From Sweltsa coloradensis (Eukaryota > Arthropoda > Insecta > Plecoptera > Chloroperlidae), in contig JAMZAV010004503.1 in assembly GCA_024449915.1 (NCBI GenBank), positions 1 through 64,000 of the forward strand: DNA of 64,000 bases. The letters run 5' to 3'. Positions 52,281 through 62,413 of the stretch are shown here, one piece after another (position 1 is the first letter of the stretch; every line of letters starts with the position of its first letter). The position numbers and the translations under genes are program-made. The notes under the pieces are model-generated. The model was not told where the DNA came from. It saw nothing but the letters and a program-made list of their open reading frames with translations, and searched no databases.

Positions 52281-52772
52281 ATTGAACTTAACACTGTTCT
52301 TAGGTGGGAAAATAAGTTTTTATTATGTTGCAATATTTCGAAAAGTATTCACTTTTCTTCAACAGGTAGACATTTACAAAAAATACAAACATCTGAACAA
52401 AACAATAACCTTTGCTATGTGGATGACAAATTAATTGCAAAGAAGTTGTTTTTTTAAGTAATTTAACAAGGTGAAAAAAAAAACATTTTTAAAAACTATA
52501 AATATATAATAATATTAATAATTATTAGAGTAACTATAATTTATGAAAAAGCAACTTAAGATGAATAAAAGATATAGTAGTTATAGGCTCAAGTAGATAG
52601 ATTGATAGATAATTGGTGGTTAGTTGAAAGTTAAGTAATAGCTGTGGTTATTATTTGTTCAGATGTTTGTATTTTTGTAAATGTCTGCCTGTCGAAGAAA
52701 AGTGAATATTTTTTTAAATATTACAACATAATAAAAACTTATTTTCCCACCTAAGAACAGTGTTAAGTTCAA
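52281..52772. mobile_element. MITE with about 130-bp inverted arms
   Basis: Left arm TTGAACTTAACACTGTTCTT, AGGTGGGAAAATAAGTTTTT, TTCACTTTTCTTC, ACATTTACAAAAAATACAAA, CATCTGAACAAA. The right arm has the inverted set, ending GAACAGTGTTAAGTTCAA. The centre, 52440-52600, is AT-rich. No coding sequence. Confidence 0.75.
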
Positions 52773-53215
52773 CTAATTTCTAAACATCATTCACCTGTTC
52801 TACTAAAGTTTCTTTTTGAAACAGTGGTGTGTGTTTGTACAACTATAGCATACGTGGATGTGCGACATCACACACGATTGTGGTAATTATCTGTGTTGTT
52901 GCAAATGAATGAAGGGAGTTTACATAAACAAAATCTGGTTTTTCATATTTTACATGCATTGCAAGTAAATCTGGGTTGACAACGAAATTTGAAATTGGAC
53001 GCTGAGATGATTTTTTTATATTTCTGGATTGATTTACATTGAAGGTTTGTAAATTTGTTGTATTACGGTGCATGCGTATTAGACTGGTGTTCTTTATCAT
53101 GCACATAAAAATAACCGTTCTAGATTAGCAGAGCTCAGAATAAAATGTATGTTTTTTTTCTCCATTCTGCTTCAACACTGCCAATAAGTAACGCACATCA
53201 ATATTCTTGTTTCAG
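52773..53215 (+). other. Non-coding; upstream of a diverged zinc-finger unit
   Basis: No supported gene. Ends with a good acceptor, ATATTCTTGTTTCAG, at 53215. Confidence 0.35.
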
Positions 53216-53733
53216 ACTCTCCTCAGCCCTGGCTTCCTGATCAGCTGTGAATAAGGAAGGATACGCGGCCTATAAACAAGAACATCAATATTGCTAGGGG
53301 CCAGGATAAAGTGGCTCATTAAGAGAATGGAACCGTGATTGATCTATGCTGCAAAATGCAGTAAAGTTTTCAAAAGTTGGTTAAAATATTTTTAAGTATT
53401 TATTGTTTAACACGATTCCGCTTAAAACTATACTTGCTCCAACTGGAACATGGAATTTGGCTTTGTTTGGAATTGACGAAATAATTTAAAAACAAGTGTT
53501 GTAAAATCTTACAGTCCCCAGATTGTGCCCAAGTCCTAACGAAGAAAAGATACCTTACTATTCACAAGAAGTTTGAGTATGGTAGCGTTCGTTATTGCCC
53601 TGATTGTGGCAAAGTCCTAAGTTATAAATGTAAATCGAAGTTGGAGTCGGTCAAGGATTTGCGTCGTCCAAAATGCAACATACAGTATGGGACTATTCGA
53701 GACTTTATCTATCACATTAAAAAACGAGTGTGA
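53216..53733 (+). pseudogene. lola-like: Diverged zinc-finger terminal exon, split and missing key Cys
   Basis: After acceptor TTGTTTCAG (53215) the linker reads DSPQPWLPDQL in the family phase and then stops at TGA. Finger-like sequence appears 250 bp later in a 73-codon frame (53515-53733, itself preceded by CTTACAG): SPDCAQVLTKKRYLTIHKKF, then RYCPDCGKVLSYKCKSKLES, RRPKCN and FIYHIKKRV, then TGA. Finger 1 lacks its first Cys (Ser instead) and the closing Cys (Tyr); finger 2 lacks His. It is therefore unlikely to bind zinc normally. The gap between holds a decayed HINE-like piece. Probably an old, degenerate exon. Confidence 0.55.
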
Positions 53734-53816
53734 CTAAGATCTGCATTATCCCAATTGTAATAAATAGTTTGACATAAAGAATGTTGTTACATTATTCCTT
53801 ATACCGGTATGTACTT

Positions 53817-54048
53817 TTATATATTCTTATTACGTTTTTCTAGTCAGGATGGATTAATAGTTTACAAATAACGACAGATTACATTTTTAGTTGACTGTTT
53901 ATTGATACAATGACAATACAGTAAAGTGCGGGGTCCTACTTTTTAGGTCCCACCAAACAACTTAGAAATCTTCTACCTAGTACCAACCTAACAACATGAT
54001 ACATGTAGTTGTTGTTGTTGTCAGTTTTCAAATACCTTTATATAACAT
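53817..54048 (-). repeat. Gypsy 3' LTR
   Basis: Begins TTATATATTCTTATTACG and ends CCTTTATATAACAT in plus-strand reading. Differs from the other LTR by one T in a T run and one A/G. The polypurine tract lies at 54049-54058. Confidence 0.9.
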
Positions 54049-54198
54049 CCCCTTTTCTAAACTGAAACATTACTATTCAACAACATAATGAGAAGTACAA
54101 TTATTTGTTTTACAATTCTAAAGATAGAGTTACAAAGATAGAATTGCTTACTTAAATTACAAACTATTTATAAGTCATAAATCATAATCAAAAGTTGC

Positions 54199-54600
54199 TT
54201 AGCGCTGATAGTCTAACAGATAACGAGGCTGTTGTTTCTTCCGAGTTGGCCTAGTTATCGTTTGAGACAAAGGAGGTTCTAAAACTAAAGGATCAATCGG
54301 AATCACTGGTTCTGGAAGGTGATTTGGTTCTTGGAACAACTTTTCCGGAAGTGGCTGTGTTACTATGGGAGGAGGGTTTACAGACTGGTGCAAATCTCTT
54401 CGGTTCCTACGGAAATCTGCGTTGTTGGCCGTAGTAACGATGTACGACCTAGGCGATTCATGTATTCCCTTTACGATGGCTTTCTCCCATGTATCTCCAC
54501 GTCTAATTCTGCAACTCTCTCCTATTTTTAGTTCTGGTAGAGGACGAGCCGAGCTATCATAAAACTTCTTCTGACGACATTGTTTTAGACGAAGGGCGTC
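54199..54600 (-). pseudogene. pol: Gypsy Pol C-terminal tail
   Basis: Continues from the integrase with RPLPELKIGESCRIRRGDTW, an SH3-like C-terminal integrase region usual in Gypsy elements, then SPRSYIVTT and HQSVNPPPIVTQPLPEKLF, and ends QPRYLLDYQR then TAG at 54207-54209 or nearby. One frame change lies near 54395. No chromodomain and no envelope follow. Confidence 0.7.
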
Positions 54601-55540
54601 CGTAACCTGTGTTTCTACTCTAGTTCTAATAGAGACTTGGATATCGGCAACTTTGTGCGAAGATTTCTGCTCATTAGCAATTGTGCTGGAGATCTGTTTA
54701 TGTCCTTAACTGGAGTTGATCTGTATTCTAAAAATGCTGTATAGATATCTGTCCCTTCTGCATGTGCTTTACGGAGCATTGTTTTTACCAATCTTAACTG
54801 CACTCTCTGCCATCCCATTAGATTGGGCATATGTTGGGCTTGATGTGATTATTTGGAAATCCCATTCTCTTGCAAATTGTTTGTATTCGTAGCTCATGAA
54901 TGGCATATTGTCGGAAACTACGCACTCTGGGATACCATTATGTGAGAACACCATTTTCATATTTTGGATCACATCTTTAGCTGTTTTGCCTTCGCACTTA
55001 ATGATTTCTAACCATTTTGAATAGTAATCAATTATCGCCAGGTATGTCACTCCACTATACTCTAGGAAATCGGCAGCAATCTTCTGCCATGGCCGATCAG
55101 GAATTTTATGAGGAAGTAATGGCTCTTTTGAGTTGTTTCTCTGAAACTTCTCACAGATCCAGCACTTGGACACTGTGTCCTCGATTTGCTGGGTCATGCC
55201 AGGCCATGCCCTGATGGCCCTCATGAATTGAATTTAACATTTTCTCACGCATTGTTTGAGGTACAAGTAACGTATTTCCTACAAACACTAAACCTTCCGA
55301 CACAGAGATCTGTTCCTGCAGTTTTCCAATAAGGCTTTAACACCTGGTTCAACCTCGGAAACTCGTCTTGGCCATCCTTCTGTGTGGTAGTGAATTATTT
55401 GCTGAAGGACTGTGTCAGCTAAAGTTGCTTTTTGAGTTTCCTCCCTCTTTGCAGGACTAATGGCTAAATGTTTTTCTACTGTATGTACAATGACGTTAAG
55501 TTCTGGATCGTCCTCAACCGGGTCCATTAGATAGGCCCTT
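54590..55540 (-). pseudogene. pol: Gypsy integrase, frameshifted
   Basis: Inserts the cDNA into the genome. The N-terminal zinc site reads HEGHQG (in the frame just before 55224) and CWICEKF. The catalytic core has AADFLEYSGVTYLAIIDYYS (Asp), CVVSDNMPFMSYEYKQFA (Asp) and YAQSNGMAESAVK (Glu), the D,D-35-E triad. After a frame change near 54790 it continues MLRKAHAEGTDIYTAFLEYR, STPVKDINRSPAQLLMSRNL. The core is complete apart from indels. Confidence 0.85.
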
Positions 55541-56001
55541 GATAGTGTATCAGCCAAGAACAACTCTTGCCAGGGACATACACACATTTAAATCATATCT
55601 TAACAATTTAAGCAACATTCGCTGAAGCCTAAATGACACTAGATTTAGCTCCTTCTTCACGATAACGACAAGTGGTTTATGATCAGTATGTACATTTACG
55701 TTTCTACCGTACACGTATTGGTGAAATTTTTGTACACCGTAACTATTCCAAGCATTTCCTTTTCAATTTGAGCATAATTTTTCTCTGCTGCAGTGAGACT
55801 GCGAGATGCATATGCAATTGGAAGAGAATCTTGCATCAAGCATGCACCTAACCCGTCTTTCGAGGCATCGGTTTGTAAAACTAGGGGTTTGGCTTGATCA
55901 TAATATTGCAAAACAGGTGCATTGCACAGTTTCTCTTTTAAACTAGCCAATGCTTTCTCATGTTGAGGCTGCCATTGCCAATCAACATCATTTTTTAACA
56001 A
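55540..56001 (-). pseudogene. pol: Gypsy RNase H domain, frameshifted
   Basis: Degrades the RNA strand in RNA-DNA hybrids. 55696-56001 reads [16 protein letters not shown] (catalytic Asp), [20 protein letters not shown] (catalytic Glu) and [10 protein letters not shown]. After a single-base change near 55720 it continues [20 protein letters not shown] (conserved HTDHKPL), and after another near 55590 ELFLADTLSRAY. All active-site residues appear present. Confidence 0.82.
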
Positions 56002-56006
56002 TTCCC

Positions 56007-56770
56007 TTAATGGGCAGTGGTATGTGAAAGTTTGGGTACAAACTGAGCTACATACGTGACCATGCCTAGAAATCGGCGTAAATCTTCCTTACTTGTTGGG
56101 CGAGGCATCTCAACCATTGCTCGAATTCTGTCCTTGTCTGGTTTGAGTCCTTCCGATGTTACCAGATGTCCTACGTATTTGACAGAGTCCAGTCGTAGTT
56201 GCATCTTCTCCTTGTTGAACTTCACTCCATACTGCTTGGCTCTCTCTAGCACTGCAAGAAGTATCTGATCATGTTCCTCTACAGTTGTGCCTGCAATTAT
56301 TAAGTCATCAAACACAATCCACACTCCCTGAATATCACCAAATATTTTCATGACCTTCTTTTGGAATATTTCTGGTGCCGAGCTGACACCAAATGGAAGC
56401 CTTTCAAAGCGATATCTACCGAAAGGGGTCTGAAAAGTACAGTAGTCAGCACTAGAATTGTTTAATTGTATATGCCAAAAACCGTCCTTCATGTCCAGTA
56501 TTGTGAACACTTTTTTTCCGTTCATACGAATCGCGACATCTTCGGCAGTCGGAATTGCAAAATGTTCCCGCTTAATCGCCATATTTAAATCTCTAGGATC
56601 AAGACAGAGACGTAGACGTCCATCTTGTTTCTCCACTATAACGAGACTACTGACCCAGTCAGTAGGGTGATCTACTTTGGATACGACTCCTTGTTTTTCA
56701 AGAGTGTTTAAGGTTTCTTTCAGTTTGGGTTGGAGCTGAAATGGGACCTTTCGAGGGCATGAATAACAGG
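56007..56770 (-). CDS. pol: Gypsy reverse transcriptase domain
   Basis: Copies element RNA into DNA. Open from about 56760 ([20 protein letters not shown]) through [20 protein letters not shown] and [13 protein letters not shown] (first catalytic Asp), [20 protein letters not shown], then [10 protein letters not shown], the Y/F-x-DD box with the two catalytic Asp, and [18 protein letters not shown] and [14 protein letters not shown] at the thumb. The catalytic residues are intact. It ends at HTTAH then stop near 56007, because a C is missing from a C run; RNase H continues in the next frame. Upstream, two more frame changes (about 56750 and 56834) separate it from the protease. Confidence 0.88.
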
Positions 56771-56835
56771 ATCTACCTTATCGTTTAAAACCATGTTTAG
56801 GCTCACCTGGGAGTTTCCCTAATCCTTCAAGCAAC

Positions 56836-57195
56836 TCACTGTATTGGAGCTACAAGACCCTCTTTAGTCGGAATCCACTGTCCAAGGTTTCTAGCTACAT
56901 TAACCTTGTCCACTTTTCTAATAAGGTTCAGTTTCTGACATCCTACTAGGCCTAGCAATGGTTGTGACTCTATGTCAGCAACAATAAAATCTAATTTCAT
57001 AGGTTCATTGCTACCCTTGGTACAAGCTAACTCTACTACACCTCTAGGCTTGATTCTATGATTCCCGAAGGTGACCAATATTGTGTTGGTATCTCTTACC
57101 TTGTTTTTAGAAAATAGCCTAGGCTGTCAAAAATTTTACCTGGTAGGACATTCACCTGAGCACCTGTATCTAGCTTGAAAGTTACATTTTTTATC
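56836..57195 (-). pseudogene. pol: Gypsy aspartic protease region, frameshifted
   Basis: In the +1 frame after the A6 run the sequence reads VTFKLDTGAQVNVLPGKIF, with the catalytic DTGA. After one more base change near 57110 it continues VRDTNTILVTFGNHRIKPRG, then KLDFIVADIESQPLLGLVGC, the second conserved segment of retropepsins. It cleaves the Gag-Pol polyprotein in the family. At the 3' side the frame ends at TGA (about 56834), where another single-base change separates it from the polymerase. Confidence 0.8.
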
Positions 57196-58122
57196 ACACA
57201 GTTTTAAATTAGTAAGCCACACATCCTTCTCAACTTGTGATACAGACTGTTCTTCTAGTAAGTGAACTACATACTCATTTTCTTCAAGTGTCACTTCTTT
57301 AACCTGTTTAGGGTTAGGTTTCTTGTTGAAACACATTGAACTATAATGATTATTTTTATGACACACATAACACTCTTTACCAAAAGCAGGACAAGCCCTT
57401 GGTAGATGTTTATTACCGCAACTGCGACAGTCAAAAGCTTTGGTCCCAGTTTTAGTTGTGGTCGGTTCACTGTAGTATTTATCAGTTTTTGGTTCGCTAG
57501 TACTGGCTGATTTTTTCTTAGGGTTGCGATTGCGCTTTGTCTTCACAATGTTTATTTCACTTGGAACTAGGCCTACCTGTGGGTCTCGGAGCTGCTCGAG
57601 TTGTTGTTTTGATACCTCAGCCGCCCGGCAAATAGTGATAGCTTTGTCCAAGGATAGGGCACCGTCTCGAGTAACTTTTCTTTGTAGCGAGAAATCCCGG
57701 ATCCCAAACACGATTCTAGCTCGGAGTAGGTTGTCCAACTGATCTCCGAAATCACACGTGCCTGATTTGGTACGGAGTTCCGTCAAGAAGCTATCAAACG
57801 GCTGTCCTTCTTTCTGTTTTACATTGAAGAAATTAAACTGTTCCATTATTATATTCACCTGCGGCAAGCAGTGTTCTTCAAATTTTCTTAGTACTACCTC
57901 GTACTTCTTCTTGTCTTCTGGGGTTTCAAAAACGAAGTTGTTAAAAATGGGTTGAGCGTCGGGTCCAATTAAGTTTATCAACATAGCTATTTTTCGAGGA
58001 TCTGGCTTTGTATCCAAACCTGTGGCAGAGATGTAGGTCTCAAACTCTTGCCTCCAAGCCTTCCATTCTACACGTGGATTATCTTTAATTCTCAACACGG
58101 GCGGAAAACGAAACCCTTCCAT
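57136..58122 (-). CDS. gag: Gypsy Gag polyprotein with two zinc knuckles
   Basis: 328 codons starting MEGFRFPPVLRIKDNPRVEW. The body carries the capsid-like retrotransposon Gag region (WRQEFETYISATGL, LINLIGPDAQPIFNNF, EEHCLPQVNIIMEQFNF, KQKEGQPFDSFLTELR). At residues about 234-270 are two zinc knuckles, CRSCGNKHLPRAC (CX2CX3HX4C) and CYVCHKNNHYSSMC (CX2CX4HX4C), which bind RNA. The last ~20 codons are out of the true frame: after LCDK an A6 run changes frame, and the protease begins in the +1 frame. Length and layout are normal for insect/crustacean Gypsy Gag. Confidence 0.9.
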   Translation of the reverse strand: MEGFRFPPVLRIKDNPRVEWKAWRQEFETYISATGLDTKPDPRKIAMLINLIGPDAQPIFNNFVFETPEDKKKYEVVLRKFEEHCLPQVNIIMEQFNFFNVKQKEGQPFDSFLTELRTKSGTCDFGDQLDNLLRARIVFGIRDFSLQRKVTRDGALSLDKAITICRAAEVSKQQLEQLRDPQVGLVPSEINIVKTKRNRNPKKKSASTSEPKTDKYYSEPTTTKTGTKAFDCRSCGNKHLPRACPAFGKECYVCHKNNHYSSMCFNKKPNPKQVKEVTLEENEYVVHLLEEQSVSQVEKDVWLTNLKLCDKKCNFQARYRCSGECPTR

Positions 58123-58311
58123 TATTATTCTTGTAATATATAATGGTAGGCCTAGGCTAGGCTATGCGCGGAATGAATATTCACTCGTTTTTATATTTTT
58201 TTCAACATGTGGTCGGCCCCGCCTAACCTCACTTTTTATAAAAACATTTTTATAATCGCGCTCTACGAGATAAACTTGTAAATAAACTTAATCCCATTTT
58301 AAGACACCATA

Positions 58312-58542
58312 TTATATATTCTTATTACGTTTTCTAGTCAGGATGGATTAATAGTTTACAAATAACGACGGATTACATTTTTAGTTGACTGTTTATTGAT
58401 ACAATGACAATACAGTAAAGTGCGGGGTCCTACTTTTTAGGTCCCACCAAACAACTTAGAAATCTTCTACCTAGTACCAACCTAACAACATGATACATGT
58501 AGTTGTTGTTGTTGTCAGTTTTCAAATACCTTTATATAACAT
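58312..58542 (-). repeat. Gypsy 5' LTR
   Basis: Direct repeat of 53817-54048. The primer-binding site TGGTGTC (minus strand) starts a few bases inside its inner edge. Confidence 0.9.
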
Positions 58543-58548
58543 GTACTT

Positions 58549-59215
58549 CTAAGTAATATGCCAGTTATTTCTTTTTTATCACAAATTTTATTTGTTGTGC
58601 TGCAGAAAGGGACAATTTTAACCCAGCTAAAGGAGATTTTTGTTTGTTGCACATTTGTTGAACAATTTTTGATGGTACTGATTTATTCAATCAGTTTGAC
58701 TCAATACGCTTTGTATTCCCGCTAGCACACTTTAATAAACGTGGAATTACTAGCGTCACAGTACAATGATTTGCTTATGCTATTCATTTACATATTACGC
58801 AATAATACGCAATGATTTGTAAATGACATGCATATGCATAGTAGGCAAATACAGTTTAACCACTTTTTACTTTTACGACCATGAGTAGCAATTGTTGCTG
58901 TAAATAAAAAATAACACAATTTTGTTTATTTATTCATTTCCCTGTTTCCTCTTATTACGCAATTACTTTATTTATATCAAGTAACTAATATATTGATTGT
59001 TGCTTGAGTTACCTAATAGTACAATCTTATACCGTTTTCTTCTCTACTACCACAGGTTATAACATGTGCTTCTCAGCTATTTAGTTTCTGGTGCTTCCTC
59101 TACTAAATAATTGTGAGGTTTGGTGTTGGTTCATGTCTGCATGTTTCTCTACCATTCATATTGGAGAAATCGGGTCTAATTGTTTGTCTTTTAGTTGAAT
59201 AATATACTGTACAGT
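58549..59215 (+). other. Duplicated segment, copy 2 (left part)
   Basis: Aligns with 33795-34276 from 58765 on: minisatellite remnant (ACATATTACGCAATAATACG), TTTTTACTTTTACGACCATG, CCACAGGTTATAACATGTGC. 58549-58764 has no feature. Confidence 0.45.
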
Positions 59216-59339
59216 TGGTTTCTGAGTGAAGCATCACTGTTCACAGCTGAGACAAGACCGTCACATCTGGACGAAGAGGATGACGACATTTGTTCCTGGA
59301 TACCGTAATATTTACCCGAGAAGGCTCTGCACCAGGTAC
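59216..59339 (+). pseudogene. Paralogue of the possible exon at 34277
   Basis: Reads SWFLSEASLFTAETRPSHLD, EEDDDICSWIP then TAA in the frame of the 34277 copy. Relative to it there is a three-base insertion (one more Asp), two synonymous changes and a one-base loss after TGTTCC. The ATG region is deleted. CAG and a GTACGC donor are retained at 59333-59341. Unknown function. Confidence 0.35.
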
Positions 59340-60207
59340 GCTTGTATAACATTTCACTGCCCTCGTGTGCGTTTTTGATTGAACCTCTCAAAGTGTTTTT
59401 GTTTTTTGTCCGTTTCTTTGCTCTCTACTGGAGAAACGGCATATGTGATCGTGATGTAATTTTTAGGGGACCTTTGAAGTCTCTTATCTTAGACCTGCCA
59501 CGTTTTTGGGTACAACTAAAGGAATATTAGGCCCTACTCACAAACATCGTTATTCTATTATTTTCGTTTTTAACTTTATTTTCGTGAAATTTATCTCTCA
59601 ACCGGGCAAATGCCTACTTCGATGTTGATAAAACTTTACAATGACCAACTAGAGACCGGCATAATTATTTGTATCGGAAACACCGATCAATCATAATCGA
59701 CACGATTTCTCCCGCGGACGTAGTTTCCTTTAATAATTGTACTGTTTTTGTTGTCGTTTGAGGAATTAAATTGTAACATTGAATTTTGATCACTTGAGCA
59801 TAATTGTCGGCAATACCAATGTTAAGTACCATGTGTCTTGAATGGAAGTGTAGTTTTTGTTTCTATGTTGGCAATAATGGATGAAGTATGCCATCTTTGG
59901 TCAACTTCAGTTGGTTCATAACGGTGAGGATTAGGTTAAAAGAGTTAAGGAGATTTGTAAGTTGATCATTATTTGGGTGTTTACTATTTGGAGAGATGTT
60001 TTCATTGAAGTCTCCCAAGAATACTAATTCTTGATTTGATTGTAATTAGTTATCGAGTATTAGTTCTTTTTTTTCTAGAAAAGTTTTAACGTTTTTATTT
60101 GTGGAACTCTCCTATATTATACTGGCCTAAAATAGTGTAAATATGTAGATAGTTCCCGTTGTGTTTGCTCAGCCCAATTTTTTAACATTGTCTAAATCGT
60201 CAATATT
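59340..60207. other. Duplicated segment, copy 2 (right part), plus class II flank
   Basis: Aligns with 34410-34606, 35370-36045 and 36835-37010, and lacks both HINE-like insertions present there. From 60110 it matches the class II flank (ACTGGCCTAAAATAGTG, AGTTCCCGTTGTGTTTGCTC, GCCCAATTTT). No gene. Confidence 0.5.
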
Positions 60208-60651
60208 AAGTCCCATTCACAAACAACTTAGTAGCTAACTTAGCCGCTAACTTAAAGGTTTGTCTTATGTCTGTTCATGACAAAACTTAGCATTTAATTT
60301 ACACTTATCAGCGGCCGGAAGTTTGCAAACTCCAAACTTAAACTTAGTAGTTAACTTAACCAGAGTGAACCAATCAGAGAACGCGTACAGAATAAAATAT
60401 TGCAAAGATGGATGCCAAAGAAACAACAACAAATTTCTTTTGACAAAAATGCTGTTTGTTAAATTTTAACTACCAGTCGAGCACAAGAAGATTGTTATAT
60501 TATTGTTTTAAATGTCATTTAAATTCAAATACTGGCAAAATAGGGAGTAGGATGCATATTTATAATGTAATTTAAGATTATGTACAGCGTAAACTGAAGT
60601 TAGAGGAAGTTAGCTGCTAAGTTAGAGGCCTAAGTTGCTTGTGAATGAGCC
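60208..60651. mobile_element. MITE built of AACTTAG-rich inverted arms
   Basis: Left CCCATTCACAAACAACTTAG, TAGCTAACTTAGCCGCTAAC; right GTTAGCTGCTAAGTTAGAGG, CCTAAGTTGCTTGTGAATGA. It interrupts the class II flank, which runs uninterrupted at 18510-18560 (AATCGTCATA to GCTCTTCTC). Non-coding. Confidence 0.7.
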
Positions 60652-62413
60652 TTTAACCCTTTGCTCTTCTCTTCGTGCTTATTTGCCTGACGGCAATCAA
60701 TTCAACAAAATATGTGTCACACTCTGGACACATTTCTTTTAGTATAAGAAAAACAGAATAAAAACCTACATGTTTAAAATATTTCTTCGAAGCCACTTTA
60801 CTTTAAAACTGACAAATTTTCATATTTTAATGGCTGATTATTAATTGCTATAATCGAAGCCCTTTTTAATTTTTTTTTGCAACTTTTTTGCAACTTATCA
60901 TTTTACAATGTGGCGGTGTGGGCGGCGACGTCTTTTCGATCCCGCAGCTCCGTATGCTTATTGTTAAATTGTGTTCTTCACGTCTCCGAGAGAACTTTAT
61001 GAAAGGGTTTTTAAAAAATTTTAAGGGATGCGAGGATAAAAGAATGGAATGGTAAAGGTTTGAATAAAAGTTTGAGATTTTAAAAACACTCGACACCGGG
61101 ACGCAGCAGCCATAATGGGAAATCACTGACTTTCTGAAAACTCCCACTTTTTTGTTGTTCTGTTATAACTAATACTCCCAAGCGCTATTCCCTTGATTAT
61201 CCTATTAAATTCTTTTTTTATTTTGCTTTTTTTTTTTTGTTAAGAAAAGTTCAATGAAATTATAATCTATTGCCCAAAGCGATAATTTTTATTATAGGGT
61301 TGTGATGTGGTGTGATGTGGGATCTTGTTTGTAGGGTTTTTGGGGGAATTTCTTTTTGGGTAAGAATTCATTTCGAAATTCTTGTGCAGGGTCCAAGATA
61401 CCTAACAGTGCGTAAGGTGGTCTTCGCTTTACTTCCACAATGTATAAGGCCCCATCTTATTTTCCCTAAGTAAGGCCTACTTGATAAGTGTCTCTGAATC
61501 CAAAACACATTACCAAGGGGACCTTAAGATTTCCCAAAAGTCAAGGCCTATTTGATAATGGTCTACTGATGCGGACCTTTTACCCAAATGGACCTTACAG
61601 AGTTTTTGTAAAAAATAGCAGACTGCAGCTGGACGTCAATTTCAAAGCGGTTGTAATTTAAATGCAATAATACATAAATAGGTCCCACCTATATAATCTT
61701 TGATTTTTATTTGGAGGTAACATTATGTGTAAAAAAATTTTTCAATCTTTAAAATTTCCCAATTTTTTTTTATTGGATAAATACCGGGGCAAACTGTCCG
61801 ATAGGGGTAGGCATAAGGGGCCTATTAGCTTTGATGATGGGGTTTGGGTAAGAAAAAGATGAGTCCAACCCATGGGCCTATTGCCCATGTAGGCCTTTAA
61901 ACCCAAAAACCCTCATGGGGCAAACTTGACTTAAATTTGATCTTTCTAGGGCCTGCCCTAACCCTAAGAAGCGAGACCTAGCTCTACGACGATTCTAAAA
62001 GGTCTAGGCCTTTTTGTCTATGAAAAAAACCACAAAATTTCAAAGACGGGCAGCCTAGGCTTAGCACATACAATCTTTTATGTGGAGTTGTAACTACATT
62101 AAAAACCAAAGGGGGCCCTAAATAAATGGTAGTATTGATAAAACCCAAAATGCCCAAACTTGCTGTCCTATCGTCAAAAAAAACAAAACATATCACATTC
62201 TCTACGGATAATATTAAGAGCGTGTTTGGGGCGCTCCAGATTATTTTTTTTAAAAAACCCCGCAGGAATAAGATGGTGGTTTTTTTACTAGGTGAAAGCC
62301 CAAATTACGGGAATTTGCAAAAAATCTAGGGACCCCGTTTTTGTAGTAGAGCAAATGTAGTTCTTTAAGCCGCTTTTTTTCCCTTTTCCTCAAATATAAT
62401 TATAATTTTAACG
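60652..62413. other. Non-coding; class II flank, then error-rich AGGCCTA-containing region
   Basis: 60660-61000 matches 18545-18690 and 20930-21060. 61140-61190 (TGTTCTGTTATAACTAATAC, AGCGCTATTCCC) is the class II upstream intron. From 61200 G, C and T runs look inflated and AGGCCT words are frequent. No supported gene; 61984-62196 on the minus strand has no domain. Confidence 0.4.

Larger units (their letters stand above)
53817..58542 (-). mobile_element. Full-length Ty3/Gypsy retrotransposon, young
   Basis: Two LTRs (232 and 231 bp) differ at only two or so positions. GTACTT directly flanks both outer ends (53811-53816 and 58543-58548). On the minus strand the 5' LTR is followed by TGGTGTCTTAAAATGGG, a primer-binding site. 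The 3' LTR is preceded by AGAAAAGGGG, a polypurine tract. Gag, protease, reverse transcriptase, RNase H and integrase occur in Gypsy order. The coding region is broken by at least eight single-base frame changes. No envelope gene: the space after integrase holds only a short C-terminal tail. Confidence 0.92.
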
